From Zeus faber (Eukaryota > Chordata > Actinopteri > Zeiformes > Zeidae): a stretch of DNA of 64,000 nucleotides. Within the stretch, counting starts at the first letter, position 1; each line of letters begins with the position of its first letter. A program made the position numbers and the translations under genes. Positions 51,141-64,000 of this stretch are shown piece by piece. The DNA lies in NCBI GenBank assembly GCA_960531495.1, contig OY482866.1:9746207-9810206 (forward strand), given 5' to 3'. Under the pieces are notes generated by a model, which searched no databases, was not told the DNA's origin, and worked only from the letters and a program-made list of their open reading frames with translations.

Positions 51141-51915
51141 TGAAAATTAGATACAATGGAAGATAAATAATATATAATAATGGAAATATTGCAGACTAAA
51201 TGCAGTTATACATCTTTTCGATAAGTTACTATTCTATTTTACAACGTATTTAGCCACTTTAATTGAACTAACTCAGGATACAATAAGCATTTTCACAGTC
51301 TTGTTTTAATTGAAGTTGATTCATTTAAAATGTCATTAGTAATATTTATTCGTAGCAGAACTGAATTATTCGTTTCTAGTATGATGTTTTTTGACAAATC
51401 AGATAAGGGCAGATTGAAAATCAAAGTATTTGATCCTGATCCATACACAAATTTCCTAAAACACAACTATTATATGAGCGATATAAATGTATGATAAAAC
51501 TTATTTTTTTCCCCAATTGCTTGGGGAACCTTGGCCTCTGAGGCCAGGCCGACAAACAGACAGACTGGTGATGATATATAAAAATACATAAATGTGATGA
51601 TGCTTGACGCTGACACGCCGCGCTCGCCACAGTATTGTACGCTACGTACAATGCAGACTGGTCTTAAGCCTTTAAATGGGTAGGTTGTTTAATGGGGAGT
51701 AACTGTCTTGGAAATGTAATCGTTCTGGAAAACGGGAGGAACATGTGTATGTTCGTGGGGGTCGGGAACCAGCAATCCTAGGCAGAACACGGAATAGTGC
51801 TTCCTGTTTGACTCCCATTTGAGAAGCACATGGTTCAATGCCCACGTAAGAAAAATATATATATATAAATGAAATGAGATGCAAGTGGAATAAAGCAATT
51901 GATGCGATTTGATGT
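51141..51915. other. Spacer before H3 (unit C)
   Basis: Counterpart of 25,161-25,964 without the SINE. No gene. Confidence 0.5.
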
Positions 51916-51931
51916 GGCTCTTAAAAGAGCC
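51916..51931 (-). terminator. Histone 3' stem-loop (H3)
   Basis: Minus strand GGCTCT-TTTA-AGAGCC, perfect. Confidence 0.96.
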
Positions 51932-51958
51932 GTTTGGGTTTAGATGTAGTGGGTGTGT

Positions 51959-52384
<426 letters not shown>

Positions 52385-52431
52385 TCAAGTGGTTTGGAAA
52401 AACCAGAATGAGCCACAGTCCTGGAGCCACT

Positions 52432-52515
52432 TATATAGTCCCTGCTGCGCTGCTGCTGTGTGCTGATTGGTCCAGAGCTGGTTCGTGGTCACGTGGTTCT
52501 TCGTGAGGCCCAAAG
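52432..52515 (-). promoter_or_regulatory. H3 promoter
   Basis: TATATA 52,432-52,437, CCAAT 52,466-52,470, and an E-box CACGTG near 52,489. The E-box is kept in the promoter relics at 6,328 and 45,126 but not in the gene at 26,008. Confidence 0.85.
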
Positions 52516-53032
52516 TAGACAATGCGCTGCACAAACGACCCAAAAATGGCGCCTCCCAACAATGGTTTAACACGAAGGAACCTGCACCGTTGTGATTATT
52601 GTTGAGATCAAACTCAAGGCGAAATGAAGAAGAGCTGCACAGCATGAATACGCATGAGTCACATGAATAAAATAATAATGATGAATCTTTAAATTGACTT
52701 TTAAAAGCCAATGACTTTGGTGTTTGGTTTGACCTTGGAAAAAGTTTGACATTCAGGTTTGCATCGGTCAACCTGCTCATTTTATTCTTAGCAGTGAATA
52801 ATAATTATAATTAATTATTAGAATTGTAAAGTATGTTCGATATGTGTATAAATATACACATACTGTAAATTATTATATTTATGGTATAATTATTTTTGGC
52901 TGCACTCTGAATCATTGCTGTGCAAAGACTGAGTGTTATTATCTATTGAATATGGATGAATTGAGATTATTGTTGAAGGAAATGATTTTTCCCTCCAGTT
53001 GTTGAAGAAGTGCTCTCTATGAGGGTGTGGGT
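52516..53032. other. H3-H1 spacer (unit C)
   Basis: Contains the empty site (about 52,685) of the retrotransposon end found at 26,659 in unit B. No gene. Confidence 0.6.
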
Positions 53033-53048
53033 GGCTCTGAAAAGAGCC
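53033..53048 (-). terminator. Intact stem-loop of psiH1
   Basis: Minus strand GGCTCT-TTTC-AGAGCC, perfect, although the gene it served is truncated. Confidence 0.93.
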
Positions 53049-53076
53049 TTTGCGGGTGGAACAGGATGGAGTGAAT

Positions 53077-53347
53077 TTATTTCTTCTTGGGAGCAGTCTT
53101 CTTGGCTGCTTTAGGCTTAGCAGCCTTCTTAACTGGAGCTTTCTTGGCTGCGGGTTTCTTGGCGACTTTCTTGGGGCTTTTAAGCATCTTCTTGGGGCTC
53201 TTCGGCGCCTTCTTAGCCGCCTTCTTGGGGCTCTTGGCGGGTGGTTTCTTGGCTTTCTTGGGTGACTTCTTTGCAGCTGGAGCCTTCTTAGCTGGACTCT
53301 TGCTGGACTTCTTGGCTGCAACGGGCTTCTTGGCTGCAGCGGGCTTC
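53077..53347 (-). pseudogene. Truncated histone H1 (psiH1)
   Basis: Only the C-terminal 90 codons remain, with the SPKK-type repeats and TAA stop in frame and just a handful of changes from the gene at 27,246. The start, N-tail, whole globular domain and promoter are gone. At 53,347 GGGCTTC runs straight into AGATATGAGC, spacer that in unit B lies at 28,613. Compared with unit B, exactly 27,517-28,612 (1,096 bp) is missing, with CTTC shared by both edges. The few changes suggest a recent loss. Confidence 0.95.
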
Positions 53348-54280
53348 AGATATGAGCTATTCTATCCATACTATATATTTTACCACTGTAAATTCAAGTA
53401 ATACAATCTTAGCCGGAATGAACCGATAGGTAGGAAATAGTTAAGGATTTAAGGAAGATTAGGGCCTCATGAATCTCAAATGAAAACTCAAATAGGCCCT
53501 GGTCTGTTTTACAATATATGCCTGACGCCACAAACAAATGCATTATTCCCCCTCACCCTCCTACTATTTCCCAGTTCCATTTCAAGAACCGTTACTTTTC
53601 TAAAATAAATATTGTTTTTTTCTTGAATTAAGTTTCGTGTAGTTACACGTCGTCGCCACTAGATGGCTGAAAATGACCGTGGAGTTTATAATACATCTTA
53701 ATGGTAAACGGTTCAGAAATGTAGTGAGTGACACAGCATGTAGGGTTTAATTACGGATTGAGTTAAATGAAAAGAATCTGTGGAATGATTCTGTATGTTT
53801 TATATCATAAATGTTTTTTCATACATTTGTATGGCTCATATAATAAAGTTATGTTATAGTGAAATTGTAAATAAATCAGACTCATACAGCTTGGTTTACC
53901 ATGTGCCCTTATCTGATTTGTAAATAATATCATACTGGAAAGTAATAACTCAGTTCTGGAACATAGAAATGTTACTAATGACATTTTCAATTAATCAAAT
54001 TCAATTGGAACAAAGGACACAGTGAAAATGCAATTATATTGCTAGTTATTTAAAAATAAAGTGATAAACACCTTAGAAAATTGTCTCGAGAAAAGTAACT
54101 TATTGAAAAGAGGTAGAACTGCATTTTGTCTGCAATATTATAATGAGGATATATTCATTTTTCAGATATTATGGTATTTAATTTTCAAATCAAGTACTGA
54201 CGACCAATGGAACAGAAGTCTCGTCCTGTTGACCCGCGAAATTGAATTTTCCAACGGAATGTCAAACCATGTTTGTATGA
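53348..54280. other. Spacer and psiH4 upstream region (unit C)
   Basis: Counterpart of 28,613-29,535; the last 100 bases are H4-type promoter. No gene. Confidence 0.6.
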
Positions 54281-54282
54281 CC

Positions 54283-54381
54283 GTCACCTACACCGAGTAC
54301 GCGAAAAGAAAGACCGTCACCACCATGGATGTGGTCTACGCTCTGAAGAGGCAGGGACGCACCCTGTCCGGCTTCGGCGGT
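54283..54381 (+). pseudogene. Truncated histone H4 (psiH4, copy C)
   Basis: 33 codons, [10 protein letters not shown] to TLSGFGG, no stop (GGTAAAACT; one T lost as in the unit A copy), so the frame runs into and past the decayed stem-loop (54,411-54,426, GACTCTTTTCAGAGCC). Closest to the unit A copy. A longer upstream frame (ATGTCAAACCATGTTTGTATG) is in register. Confidence 0.9.
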
Positions 54382-54456
54382 AAAACTCTGCAACAACTCC
54401 ACGAAACAAAGACTCTTTTCAGAGCCCGCCCCCCAGTAACAGACCACCATCCGTGA

Positions 54457-54525
54457 GATATATATATATATATATATATATAGATATATATATATATATA
54501 TATATAGATATATATATATATATAT

Positions 54526-54624
<99 letters not shown>
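54457..54624. repeat. (TA)n microsatellite with GA interruptions
   Basis: About 160 bases of TA repeats broken by several TAGATA interruptions and ending in a short CA run. The counterpart in unit A is under 20 bases and unit B has none. Confidence 0.96.
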
Positions 54625-54965
54625 GTTCCATAACGCCCTCTTGGCCGCAATATTATATTTAATTTATGCAGTTATTGTCAGGACTGAACTCACTTTTTCC
54701 CCCCGGCTTGAGTTTTAGGAAACTTCCCGCCATTTTGAGTATTCCTCCAAGGGCTCTGGTTTGATGAGTGTATTTAATAAGAAATTAGTTCAAAATAAAT
54801 ATTTTGCATTATAGAATTAATACATTAATAATTTGTGACAAGATGGGAGTGTGGTGTATAAACTGCATGAGTTTCCGATAAAGAATATACATAAAAATGG
54901 TGGGATAAATAATGAACTTTTATTGTGATTGAGTAATGGAAAAGCCTTCATTTGACAGGGTGGGT
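54625..54965. other. psiH4-H2B spacer (unit C)
   Basis: Counterpart of 29,740-30,079 and, inverted, 7,857-8,190. No gene. Confidence 0.55.
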
Positions 54966-54981
54966 GGTCCTGAAAAGGACC
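54966..54981 (-). terminator. Histone 3' stem-loop (H2B)
   Basis: Minus strand GGTCCT-TTTC-AGGACC, perfect, followed by ACCCACC. Confidence 0.95.
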
Positions 54982-55008
54982 TTTACTTTGAGAAGCTGAG
55001 CGCTCGGA

Positions 55009-56265
<1,257 letters not shown>

Positions 56266-56545
56266 GAGGTTTAATTGTCACATACATACGTACATGTGGT
56301 GAAATGTCTTGGCAACGCACCCGGAGATTATGCACAATTCTTACTAAATATATACAATATAAAAACATAACTAGCACCATTGCTGCCTATCTAAGTAACT
56401 GAGTCCTAAAATGTAATGCAGTTAGTGAACAGAACATATAAAAAATATATAAAAATCATAAGATTATATAAAGTAGGGGTAGAAAAAAGAAATAAAAGGA
56501 ATAGTTATGTATATGGGATAGTCTACTAGTATATACAGATTTGTA
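56266..56545 (-). repeat. Old non-LTR retrotransposon 3' end (copy C)
   Basis: Same insertion as in units A (13,951) and B (31,676). Confidence 0.6.
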
Positions 56546-56679
56546 CAGTAAGGTGCATGTGGGGGGAAAAAAGAAAAAAAGTATGGAGATATGCAGTACA
56601 GTGTAACTGACTAACTTCATTAAACTGAGATTAATTAGGCACAAAAAGGCAAAGATTTGCTCTTTACATAGAAGTGGGT

Positions 56680-56695
56680 GGCTCTTAAAAGAGCC
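56680..56695 (-). terminator. Histone 3' stem-loop (H2A)
   Basis: Minus strand GGCTCT-TTTA-AGAGCC, perfect; HDE-like GTAAAGAGC follows. Confidence 0.96.
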
Positions 56696-56727
56696 TTTGG
56701 GTCGTTTTAGGAATTGATCCAGTAGAT

Positions 56728-57228
<501 letters not shown>

Positions 57229-57600
57229 CAGAATTAAGCCCCAGAACCATAACAGCAAATCCAAAGCAGTAGTTTGTGTCTGCAATCAAGTGATTTGTTT
57301 TTTTGTATTTTCTCTCTGAAATTAGATTATTTATCTCCATGTTGTGCTTTTTTAATTGTTGTTCATAGTATTTATAAATACACTTCGTTTCTCGGTAAAT
57401 AATCTGTTTTAAACACTGCTAATCATTAATCATTATAATATGTATTTCAATTAATCTTTACATTTTATTTTTTTATTTCAATTATTCTCTCCACCACAGT
57501 TGTGAGTTGATGTTCAGTTTGAAAAAGTCGCAAAGTCCTGCGCTGAGCTTTTGGAAAGGAATTGTTCTTGAAAGGGAACTTCAAAATAGTGTTGGGGTGC
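57229..57600. other. H2A upstream spacer (unit C)
   Basis: AT-rich; the CT run of units A and B is lost. No gene. Confidence 0.5.
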
Positions 57601-58400
57601 TGGGAATGAATTAATAGAATAAATAATTGGTTTGTGGATCTTTCCCTCGGCCCAGACGACCCGTAGCGACCCTGTCTGGACCCGTTTCTCGGCTTCGAGG
57701 CATACCAATCAGGGGCAGCGGCTAAGTGGAAACCGAGAGCTCCAGTCTCCACCATCGCTTCCACAGAAGGCGGTTTTACCATGAGGCATGAGAAGACAAT
57801 TGCTTGGGGCCTCGTGAATTTGTGTTTCCTTATAAAACATGGAGGGCGCTGTCGGAAGGCTGTCTATATAAGAGCTTCCAAGATGCAACTGATCAGTCAT
57901 CCAATCTGTGTTTTTGCTTTTGGGTGTCGCTTTTCCAGACAGCGTTTCTGCTTTCTGCACCAGAACCGAGCGAGCGTTCCGCCAGGTTGAGCGCCTGTCA
58001 CACTTAGATGTAGTGTAGGTCTCCAATCCGGATGAGCGCACTGTGCACGTCCCCGGCATGGGCTGCAAAAGGGAATAACTAATTGAAGTCCGCACAGGGG
58101 GATGCTCCAAAATTATAGTTGGATGCTTTAAGATCGAGGCTTTAACCTGCGTGCGTAAGCGCATACACACACATGAAGTTATGAAAGGTCCGCTTGCTTG
58201 ACGCACAACGTCACGCCAGTCGCTAAACTCCATAGTTGGTCATGGACAATGAACACCTTGAGCCTCTCTGTGAAACCCGGTGTGTCCTGTCCTACACCGA
58301 GGAGGTCGAGATCTCCAGGACGGTCCCATCTGACGACCGTTCAGCGAACGCCACACTTGCGCACACACACACACACACTGGGTGTGTGTCCCAATAAACG
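57601..58400 (+). promoter_or_regulatory. Promoter-like block, unknown transcript (copy C)
   Basis: Counterpart of 33,101-33,843: CCAATCAGGGG (57,706), TTATAAAAC near 57,831 and TCTATATAAGAGC near 57,863. No product recognised. Confidence 0.35.
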
Positions 58401-58757
58401 ATTATGATTCATATGTTTTCCAGAATTAATAAGCTTTAACAAGGTTTCATTCTCCAAAATACTTGATCATTGTTTCGATCAGTTAGGGCCAAAATGTGTT
58501 GTATTCTTGTTTTCAGTCAGCTTCAATAACATAGTTGAGATGTTGAGTTATTTTTTAACAAATCACCGATTATTCCTTATTTAAACTTAATTGTTTAATA
58601 TTATGCAAAGCTTTCTTATGTGATTATATATTGTTATTTATTTGGTGAATGAATGACATGAAGTATGTGACACAATTGAGCAGATGACTTGGCTCATTGT
58701 GTAAAATAAATACTTACCGCTTGCGCATACCGTGAAAGTATAGTGGCTGCATGTATA
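58401..58757. other. Spacer before hAT copy 3
   Basis: Matches 15,485-15,845. No gene. Ends with the hAT target duplication at 58,758-58,765. Confidence 0.55.
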
Positions 58758-58765
58758 CTGTAGAC

Positions 58766-60693
58766 CAGGGGTGGGAAATTCATTTTTACAGGGGGCCACG
58801 TGAGAAACCTGAGATGTGTTGGAGGGCCGAACCAACAATAACTTGAATTTAATTCTGCTCAATTTTAATTTTCTTCCATTGTAAAAAGCAGTAAATTATT
58901 GATTTTGATTAGCTGCTACTGGTAATTAGAACAATAAGGATATTCTGTAAATATTTATATAAATATATGAAACTGTGGTGTAGGTCAAATAGTAAAAAAC
59001 TCCCACAGATGTAATAAACAGTAAAAACAAAAACAATCATTACATCATTGTTTCATTTTAACTTTAACATGTTAATCGTCACATACCGAAAAAGTGTTTT
59101 GCAGTATGTTAAAGATAAGTAATTGGTCAACTTGATACATAAAGCGATAAGTGCTTTTAATGTTTTTCAGTTCATTTTACTTGTTCAGTAAAATCCAGTC
59201 TGTCTTGGGATTGAACAAGTGTATTGAAATCTGGCTCAAGTTCCATCTTCCACCGTCAAGAGTTCCATCTGAACATCACTGGGTGCATTGTCCACACTGC
59301 AGGTCAACGGAGAATAAACCATGTGCATTTCACTCTCAACTGTTGTAAAGTTCTGAAATCGCCTTGAAAACTCACCATGCAGTGCTTCTAACGTAGAAGA
59401 ATATGAGTGGAGGTGATCAGCTGCTGGTGTGGCTTCCATCAGTGTTGGAAATGGGTGAGAATGTTGTATTGCATTTGGCTTGAGAGAAGCTGTAACATTC
59501 TCATGAAAGCATTCACTGTGCTGTACATTTCATGCACAAAAAGGCCCTTGCATTGCAGTCTTACATTTAGTTCATTCATTAGTGCAGTCACATCTACAGC
59601 AAAACCAAGGTCTGCCATCCAGTCTGCATCTGAAAAGTATGGGATGGCATTTCCTTTCTTTGCACAGAACTCGTGAAGCTCTTCTCTCAGGTCCCAAACA
59701 CTTTTCAGCACCTGATAGCTGTGTGGTAGCTTATGTCACTATGTTCAGTCTCATTTTCCTCCAAAAGTGCAACAAACTGTCTGTGATTCAGTGCTCTTGC
59801 CCTGATGAAGTTAACCATTTTAGTTACAACATCAACAACATGGTTCATTTTTAACACTGACTTACACAACACTTCCTGAGGGATAATACAATGCAAAAAT
59901 GTCAATATCTGCTCAGGGTTCATTTCTGTCACTTTATCCTGCATTCTCTTCAAAAGTCCAACATTTTTCCCCTTCAGATTTGGACAACCATCCATTGTCA
60001 CATCTGCCAGCTTGTCCCATTTCAGTCCCAACTTGTCCTAACATGCATTTACCTCCGTGAACAAATCACTCCCAGTTGTTGTCCCTTTCATTGACTGCAT
60101 GGCTGCCAGCTCCTCTGTGATTTAAAGTCTGTATTTATCTCATGTAAGAAGATGAGCTCCTCCTGCTAGCATGCTGTAGTGTCCTTGAGCAAAAATTCCT
60201 TGTTGGTTTTGCAGCTTAGCCGGCAAAGCATCCGACTCCCTTGCGTGCTCTTGATCAGACAAGTTCTTGTATTTCTCCTCGTGTTTGGTCGCGTAGTGGC
60301 GATTCAAATTGTAATCTTCGAAAACAGTGACCTGTGTACCACAAACTAAGCACACGGCTTCCCATTGACTTCTGGAAATACATTTCTAGCAGTCCATGTC
60401 TTGTTCAAAACACGGCATTCAGTATCAATTTTTCTTTTTTTGGTGTGAGCTGACATTTTGAGGGCTAGCTGGCCAGCATCACTCGCAGCTGTAAACCCAC
60501 GCATGTGCGCCCTTTCGTTCATAAAAAAAAAAAAACAGCACGCTTTTCAAAATAAAATCAACATAGTTGTATTGCGTGCACAGAATAAATACTTTTCAAT
60601 TTATGTCCTAATTTGCGATTGACCTCACGCGGGCTGGACAGGGACGCCCAAAGGGCCAGATTTGGCCCGCGGGCTGTAAAATGCCCAGGTCTG
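58766..60693 (-). mobile_element. hAT (Charlie-like) DNA transposon, copy 3, both ends present
   Basis: 1,928 bp from CAGGGGTGGGAAATTC to GCCCAGGTCTG, flanked by perfect 8-bp duplications CTGTAGAC (58,758-58,765 and 60,694-60,701). Minus-strand transposase pieces: CLVCGTQVTVFEDYNLNRHY (BED finger), MNPEQILTFLHCIIPQEVLC, WMADLGFAVDVTALMNELN. The C-terminal dimerisation part is deleted near 59,240. A SINE fragment (60,157-60,191) replaces part of the N-terminal region. Inactive. Confidence 0.88.
60157..60191 (+). repeat. SINE scrap inside hAT copy 3
   Basis: CTCCTCCTGCTAGCATGCTG then TAGTGTCCTTGAGCA matches the SINE at 39,618. A further foreign piece, CAGCTTAGCCGGCAAAGCAT, lies 20 bases on (60,212). 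Confidence 0.7.
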
Positions 60694-61040
60694 CTGTAGA
60701 CAAAGTGCTCGAAACTCGAAAAACCATAACTTGTGCTGCGTTTTACAATACGCTGGAAACTATAATCACTCAAAGAAGACATTTTCAGAAAGTTCTAAGA
60801 CACGTTGGAGGAACCAACAATTTATTTTGTGTCAATACTGTGTCATCCAGGAACGATCATAACACTTTAAATACCGTTCTTCAGGGATATTTAAACTGAA
60901 CGCCAGAAGAGCAACAGACGCAAGTCCACTGTGTTTGTAACTTTTGGAACGTGTTCTGCCTTTCACAGAACCCAGAAAACTGTAATACGTACCAAACAAC
61001 ACTGGACGCTGAGTATTGCTGCCTGCAGCTATCATCATCA
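60694..61040. other. Start of unit D spacer
   Basis: Begins with the right hAT duplication; from 60,953 it equals the start of the window. Confidence 0.6.
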
Positions 61041-61198
61041 TTATTATCATTATTTTTATGCGCATCATCGTCATCGTCATCGTCATCATTTCCACTCATA
61101 ACTGCAATGCTGGTGGTGCCAAGAAAAGCCTCCCCGCAGGCCTCCACGACCTCCTGGATGAACTCTTCGTCGTAGACAACCCTCTGCTTTAGTCTTCT
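61041..61198 (-). pseudogene. Exon-like coding fragment, unknown product (copy D)
   Basis: Copy of 90-246 with one replacement (EAFLGTTSIA for EALLGTTSIA). Acceptor intact. Confidence 0.35.
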
Positions 61199-61202
61199 CT
61201 GA

Positions 61203-62189
61203 AATGAAAAATAGAAATAGTGTCTATAAGCAGTGAGGCAAACAGTGTAGATACCGTACGTTTAAGTTATAGCGTTGAGTAATACCTGAGTAGTGCCTGC
61301 GGGTGCAGGGGGCAACAGAGACCCTATCTTTAAAAGAAAGAACAAAAAAGGCACAGTTGAATGAGCGGAGACTTAGCGATGAAATATGAAAGTACTCTGT
61401 ACTCTGTGACCTTGAAGGCCAGTTTGGCCCGCCTGGATGTGGTGGCAGTCTTGTGGTGATCTTAAAAATCGAAAACAAGTTTGCATTTGTTTTTGGTATA
61501 TTGGTATAAAGGCCCATTTTTTTAAATCTGATTTTATCTCTACTGTTTTTTTACAATAGGGTATCCTACATAACACAATTGTTGCAAAAGTCAAAGACTG
61601 GGTGTAGTGGTACAAGTGTTAAAATAACTTGACAATTCATCAATTCAGATGTGATACTCGATTCAGATACTCAAAAAATCAACAAAATATCCTTTGGAGT
61701 ATATAATAAACCTTACACATTAAGCTCTATCAATAAATCCCAATCTCTCAAAACCAGGTATACAATTAAAAACTGGGCAGAGCATTACATATCTCTGTTT
61801 ATAAAATATATTTACAGAGCATACGTACAGCATACAGCGTACAGAAAGTGCAGCATACGGGCGTTGGGTAGAGCGTGGGTTTTTTTTTACGTTTTTGGGG
61901 GGACATCGCCATACAAACTGGATCTGCTACGCCTCACCGCAACCATGAGAAGTCAGGGAAGGATTTTCCATGTATTTATCATTTTTAGGTCCTTATTAGA
62001 TAACTTTTGGGTCCTTTTTAGGTCCTAGGACCAGACAAATGGGTGAGATTCAAATATGTGTCCCACTGGACCGATTCCCAAATTGTTGCGCGTGTCTAAA
62101 TTCTCCACAAGCCGCCAAATTATTTAAAAAAGCTTTCTGGAAGGAAAATACGATTTTTCCAGATTAATGCTCCTTTGTCTCTGCTGGAG
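61203..62189. other. Spacer (unit D)
   Basis: Near-identical to 251-1,227. No gene. Confidence 0.6.
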
Positions 62190-62364
62190 AGATGAGAGTT
62201 ACATTGGGGGAAGGATGCTGAGGAGAAGGCCAAAGAGAAGGTTTATGGATGTGGTGAGGGAGGATCTGCAGGCCATTGGTGATAAAATGCGCAGAACAGA
62301 AGATATTGAAGGCAGATGATCCGCTGTGGCGACCCCTAACAGGAGCAGCCCAAAAGAAAAAGAA
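62190..62364 (+). repeat. LINE 3'-end fragment (copy D)
   Basis: Copy of 1,228-1,412. Confidence 0.55.
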
Positions 62365-62685
62365 TAATGTTCCTTTGGGTTTTTTTTTAATCTCTCAATG
62401 TATTTTTCAGAACAGAGTTTAGTATATATAAATAGTAGATAAATGTTAAACCGTCAAGTTAAATATTCCTGTTAGATTACAATGGTGAATACAGTTCACT
62501 TACCGAGAGGCTGAACAGCGCGAATGCCGATCGATGGTTTCCTTTAAAGCGACCATCCCAGTGAAGATCATTCCTCCAAATTCCATGTGATGTGAAGTCA
62601 CAATGTGAAACCTGAATGTGAAGATGAAACAGAATATTTTCAAGAACCTTAGCAGGAGACCGACAACACACCCGTTGCTGTTACA

Positions 62686-63060
62686 ATGGAAGAAGTTAAG
62701 GACGTGATGAAGTCTGTTGATGTTGGTGATGCAGATTATGAACAAGTAGCAATGGACAAGTCTCCCTGCAAATACGGCCAGGGGCGAAAATATAATGACA
62801 GGTTTGGCCAGGAGTCATGTACAAAGAAACTGGATCCTGATTTAATCGATAGATCACTCTACATGATTGCAGCCTTAACAAAGCCGGCAGGCCGGAGCAT
62901 CTATCTAAAGTTTGATTTTGTTTTCTCCCATCACTGCTGTTTTTCCTCTGCTGTGAAAGAAAGTGTAGGATTTTTTTTAGATTTTATATTCGTATCTTTC
63001 ACCGTTCTTTTCAACATCTACAGAAGGGCCAATCTGCCAGAGGCAGTGAAATGTGCATAA
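62686..63060 (+). pseudogene. Coding-like fragment, unknown product (copy D)
   Basis: Copy of 1,734-2,108. At CTKKLDPDLIDRSLYMIA it is closer to the middle copy (38,914) than copy A is, so copy A carries private changes. Confidence 0.3.
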
Positions 63061-63275
63061 AATATTGCGACATGCAATCAAATAATTTCCATTTGTGAAC
63101 AATAAGTAACAAGTGCAGCTGCTTTAATTAACATTTCACTCAAATAAGATTTCGATCAAATCAAAAATACAATAAATATGGCAACTAGATCTAAATAAAT
63201 AATAAGGTTTATGGTGTTGTCCGTCTTGGTTGGGACGTCCCGTTGACATATTTTAAACAATAAATATTGCCGTCC

Positions 63276-63314
63276 GCTTTGGCGACCCCCAACAGGAGCA
63301 GCCGAAAGAGGAAG
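63276..63314 (+). repeat. Short LINE-tail relic (copy D)
   Basis: Copy of 2,324-2,362. Confidence 0.4.
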
Positions 63315-63646
63315 TGCTCCCAATTTCCCACTGATACAATTTGTGGAAAAGTGATTAGAACAATCATAGCCCATTGTTAATGCTGGACAAATGGCATTGC
63401 CACTTCAGTATGAACAATGTCAATGATCAGGAGGCAACAAGTACATATGCCAGAATTTAATGCAGTTACACTTTATTGTATTTACAGGAGGCATTCATCC
63501 AGACGGATGAAGTTGTATGATACATATGCACAGCGAGCACAGAACCAATACAGCACAAAGCAGCGCGTCAACACAGTAGAGCCATAGCACCTCCCTTCGG
63601 TCACAACTAGCAACACCTCAATGGAGGAATACACAACATAAACTCG

Positions 63647-63658
63647 TCTTGCTTCAAC
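63647..63658 (-). terminator. U1 3' box (copy D)
   Basis: GTTGAAGCAAGA on the minus strand, same place and sequence as copy A. Confidence 0.5.
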
Positions 63659-63665
63659 ATTGTAT

Positions 63666-63829
63666 GAGGGGAGAGCGCGAACGCAGTCCCCCACTACCAG
63701 AAATAATGCAGTCGAGATTCCCACATTTGGGGAATTCGCAGAGGTCAACCCAACCGGAGTGCAATGGCCGGGCCTCACCCTGGGTGAACCACTTTCATGA
63801 TCATGGTGTCTCCCCTGCCAGGTAAGTAT
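63666..63829 (-). ncRNA. U1 spliceosomal snRNA (copy D)
   Basis: A 164-nt U1 gene. Differences from copy A: the last base pair region ends CCCCTC instead of CCCCTG, and loop I flank reads CATGAAAGTGG for CATGAAGGTGG. The latter lies in the stem-loop I/70K loop region, so binding could be weaker. 5' end, loop II and Sm region are intact. Confidence 0.92.
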
Positions 63830-63869
63830 GAGTTGTACACGCCAGGCATGGAGGACTCACTCTGCCAAG

Positions 63870-63888
63870 TGCACGTCAGCCTCACGGT
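63870..63888 (-). promoter_or_regulatory. Candidate U1 PSE (copy D)
   Basis: Same element as copies A and C at the same distance. Confidence 0.45.
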
Positions 63889-64000
63889 TTTAGCATTTCA
63901 ACATGTTTGCCTATAAACACACCATACTATATATATATCTCCCTCTATATATATAAGTAGTCACTTCTCTACATCCATTCGATCTCAGACGCCGCAAAAT

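Noticed and set aside
54262-54650. Open frames of alternating Tyr-Ile across the TA tract
   Set aside because: Translation of a microsatellite.

Overview
The window is a piece of a teleost fish genome (inference): intronless replication-dependent core and linker histone genes, each ended by a histone 3' stem-loop instead of a poly(A) signal, lie among U1 snRNA genes, fish-type LINEs, a tRNA-derived SINE and hAT DNA transposons. No species can be named from the sequence. I count 17 apparently intact histone genes (8 H2B, 3 H2A, 3 H4, 2 H3.2, 1 H1), 5 histone pseudogenes, 3 full-length U1 genes and 1 U1 fragment.

Layout. Unit A (1-18,200): U1(-), fragments of a spliced fish gene, H2B(+), psiH4(-), H4(-), H2B(-), H2B(-), H2A(-), hAT copy 1. 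Unit B (18,200-36,380): no U1 (that part is replaced by a broken non-LTR retrotransposon), H2B(+), H4(-), H3(-), H1(-), psiH4(+), H2B(-), H2A(-), hAT copy 2. Unit C (36,381-60,693): U1(-), gene fragments interrupted by a second kind of hAT, H2B(+), H4(+), H2B(-), psiH4 remnant(-), H3(-), psiH1(-), psiH4(+), H2B(-), H2A(-), hAT copy 3. Unit D (60,694-64,000) restarts like unit A: bases 1-3,048 and 60,953-64,000 align at a constant offset of 60,952 with only scattered substitutions, so the three units look like one higher-order repeat of about 61 kb.

The units arose by duplication and then diverged by deletion, inversion, gene conversion and insertion. The clearest event is an inversion of the block between two oppositely oriented H2B genes: in unit A the 3' ends and 3' flanks of the outer H2B genes are exchanged relative to unit C, and the block between them reads the other way (with H3 and H1 lost). 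Other scars are an H1 cut to its C-terminal tail by a deletion at a 4-base microhomology, an H4 cut to its last third and then copied to three places, an H2B driven by a hybrid H2B/H4-type upstream region, and relics of H3 promoters.

Together the genes supply nucleosome histones and H1 for S phase and U1 snRNA for 5' splice-site recognition. H2B promoters carry CCAAT, octamer and TATA elements; H3 and H2A carry CCAAT boxes; H1 carries an H1 box; U1 carries a candidate PSE and a 3' box. Most of the remaining sequence is AT-rich spacer that recurs from unit to unit.
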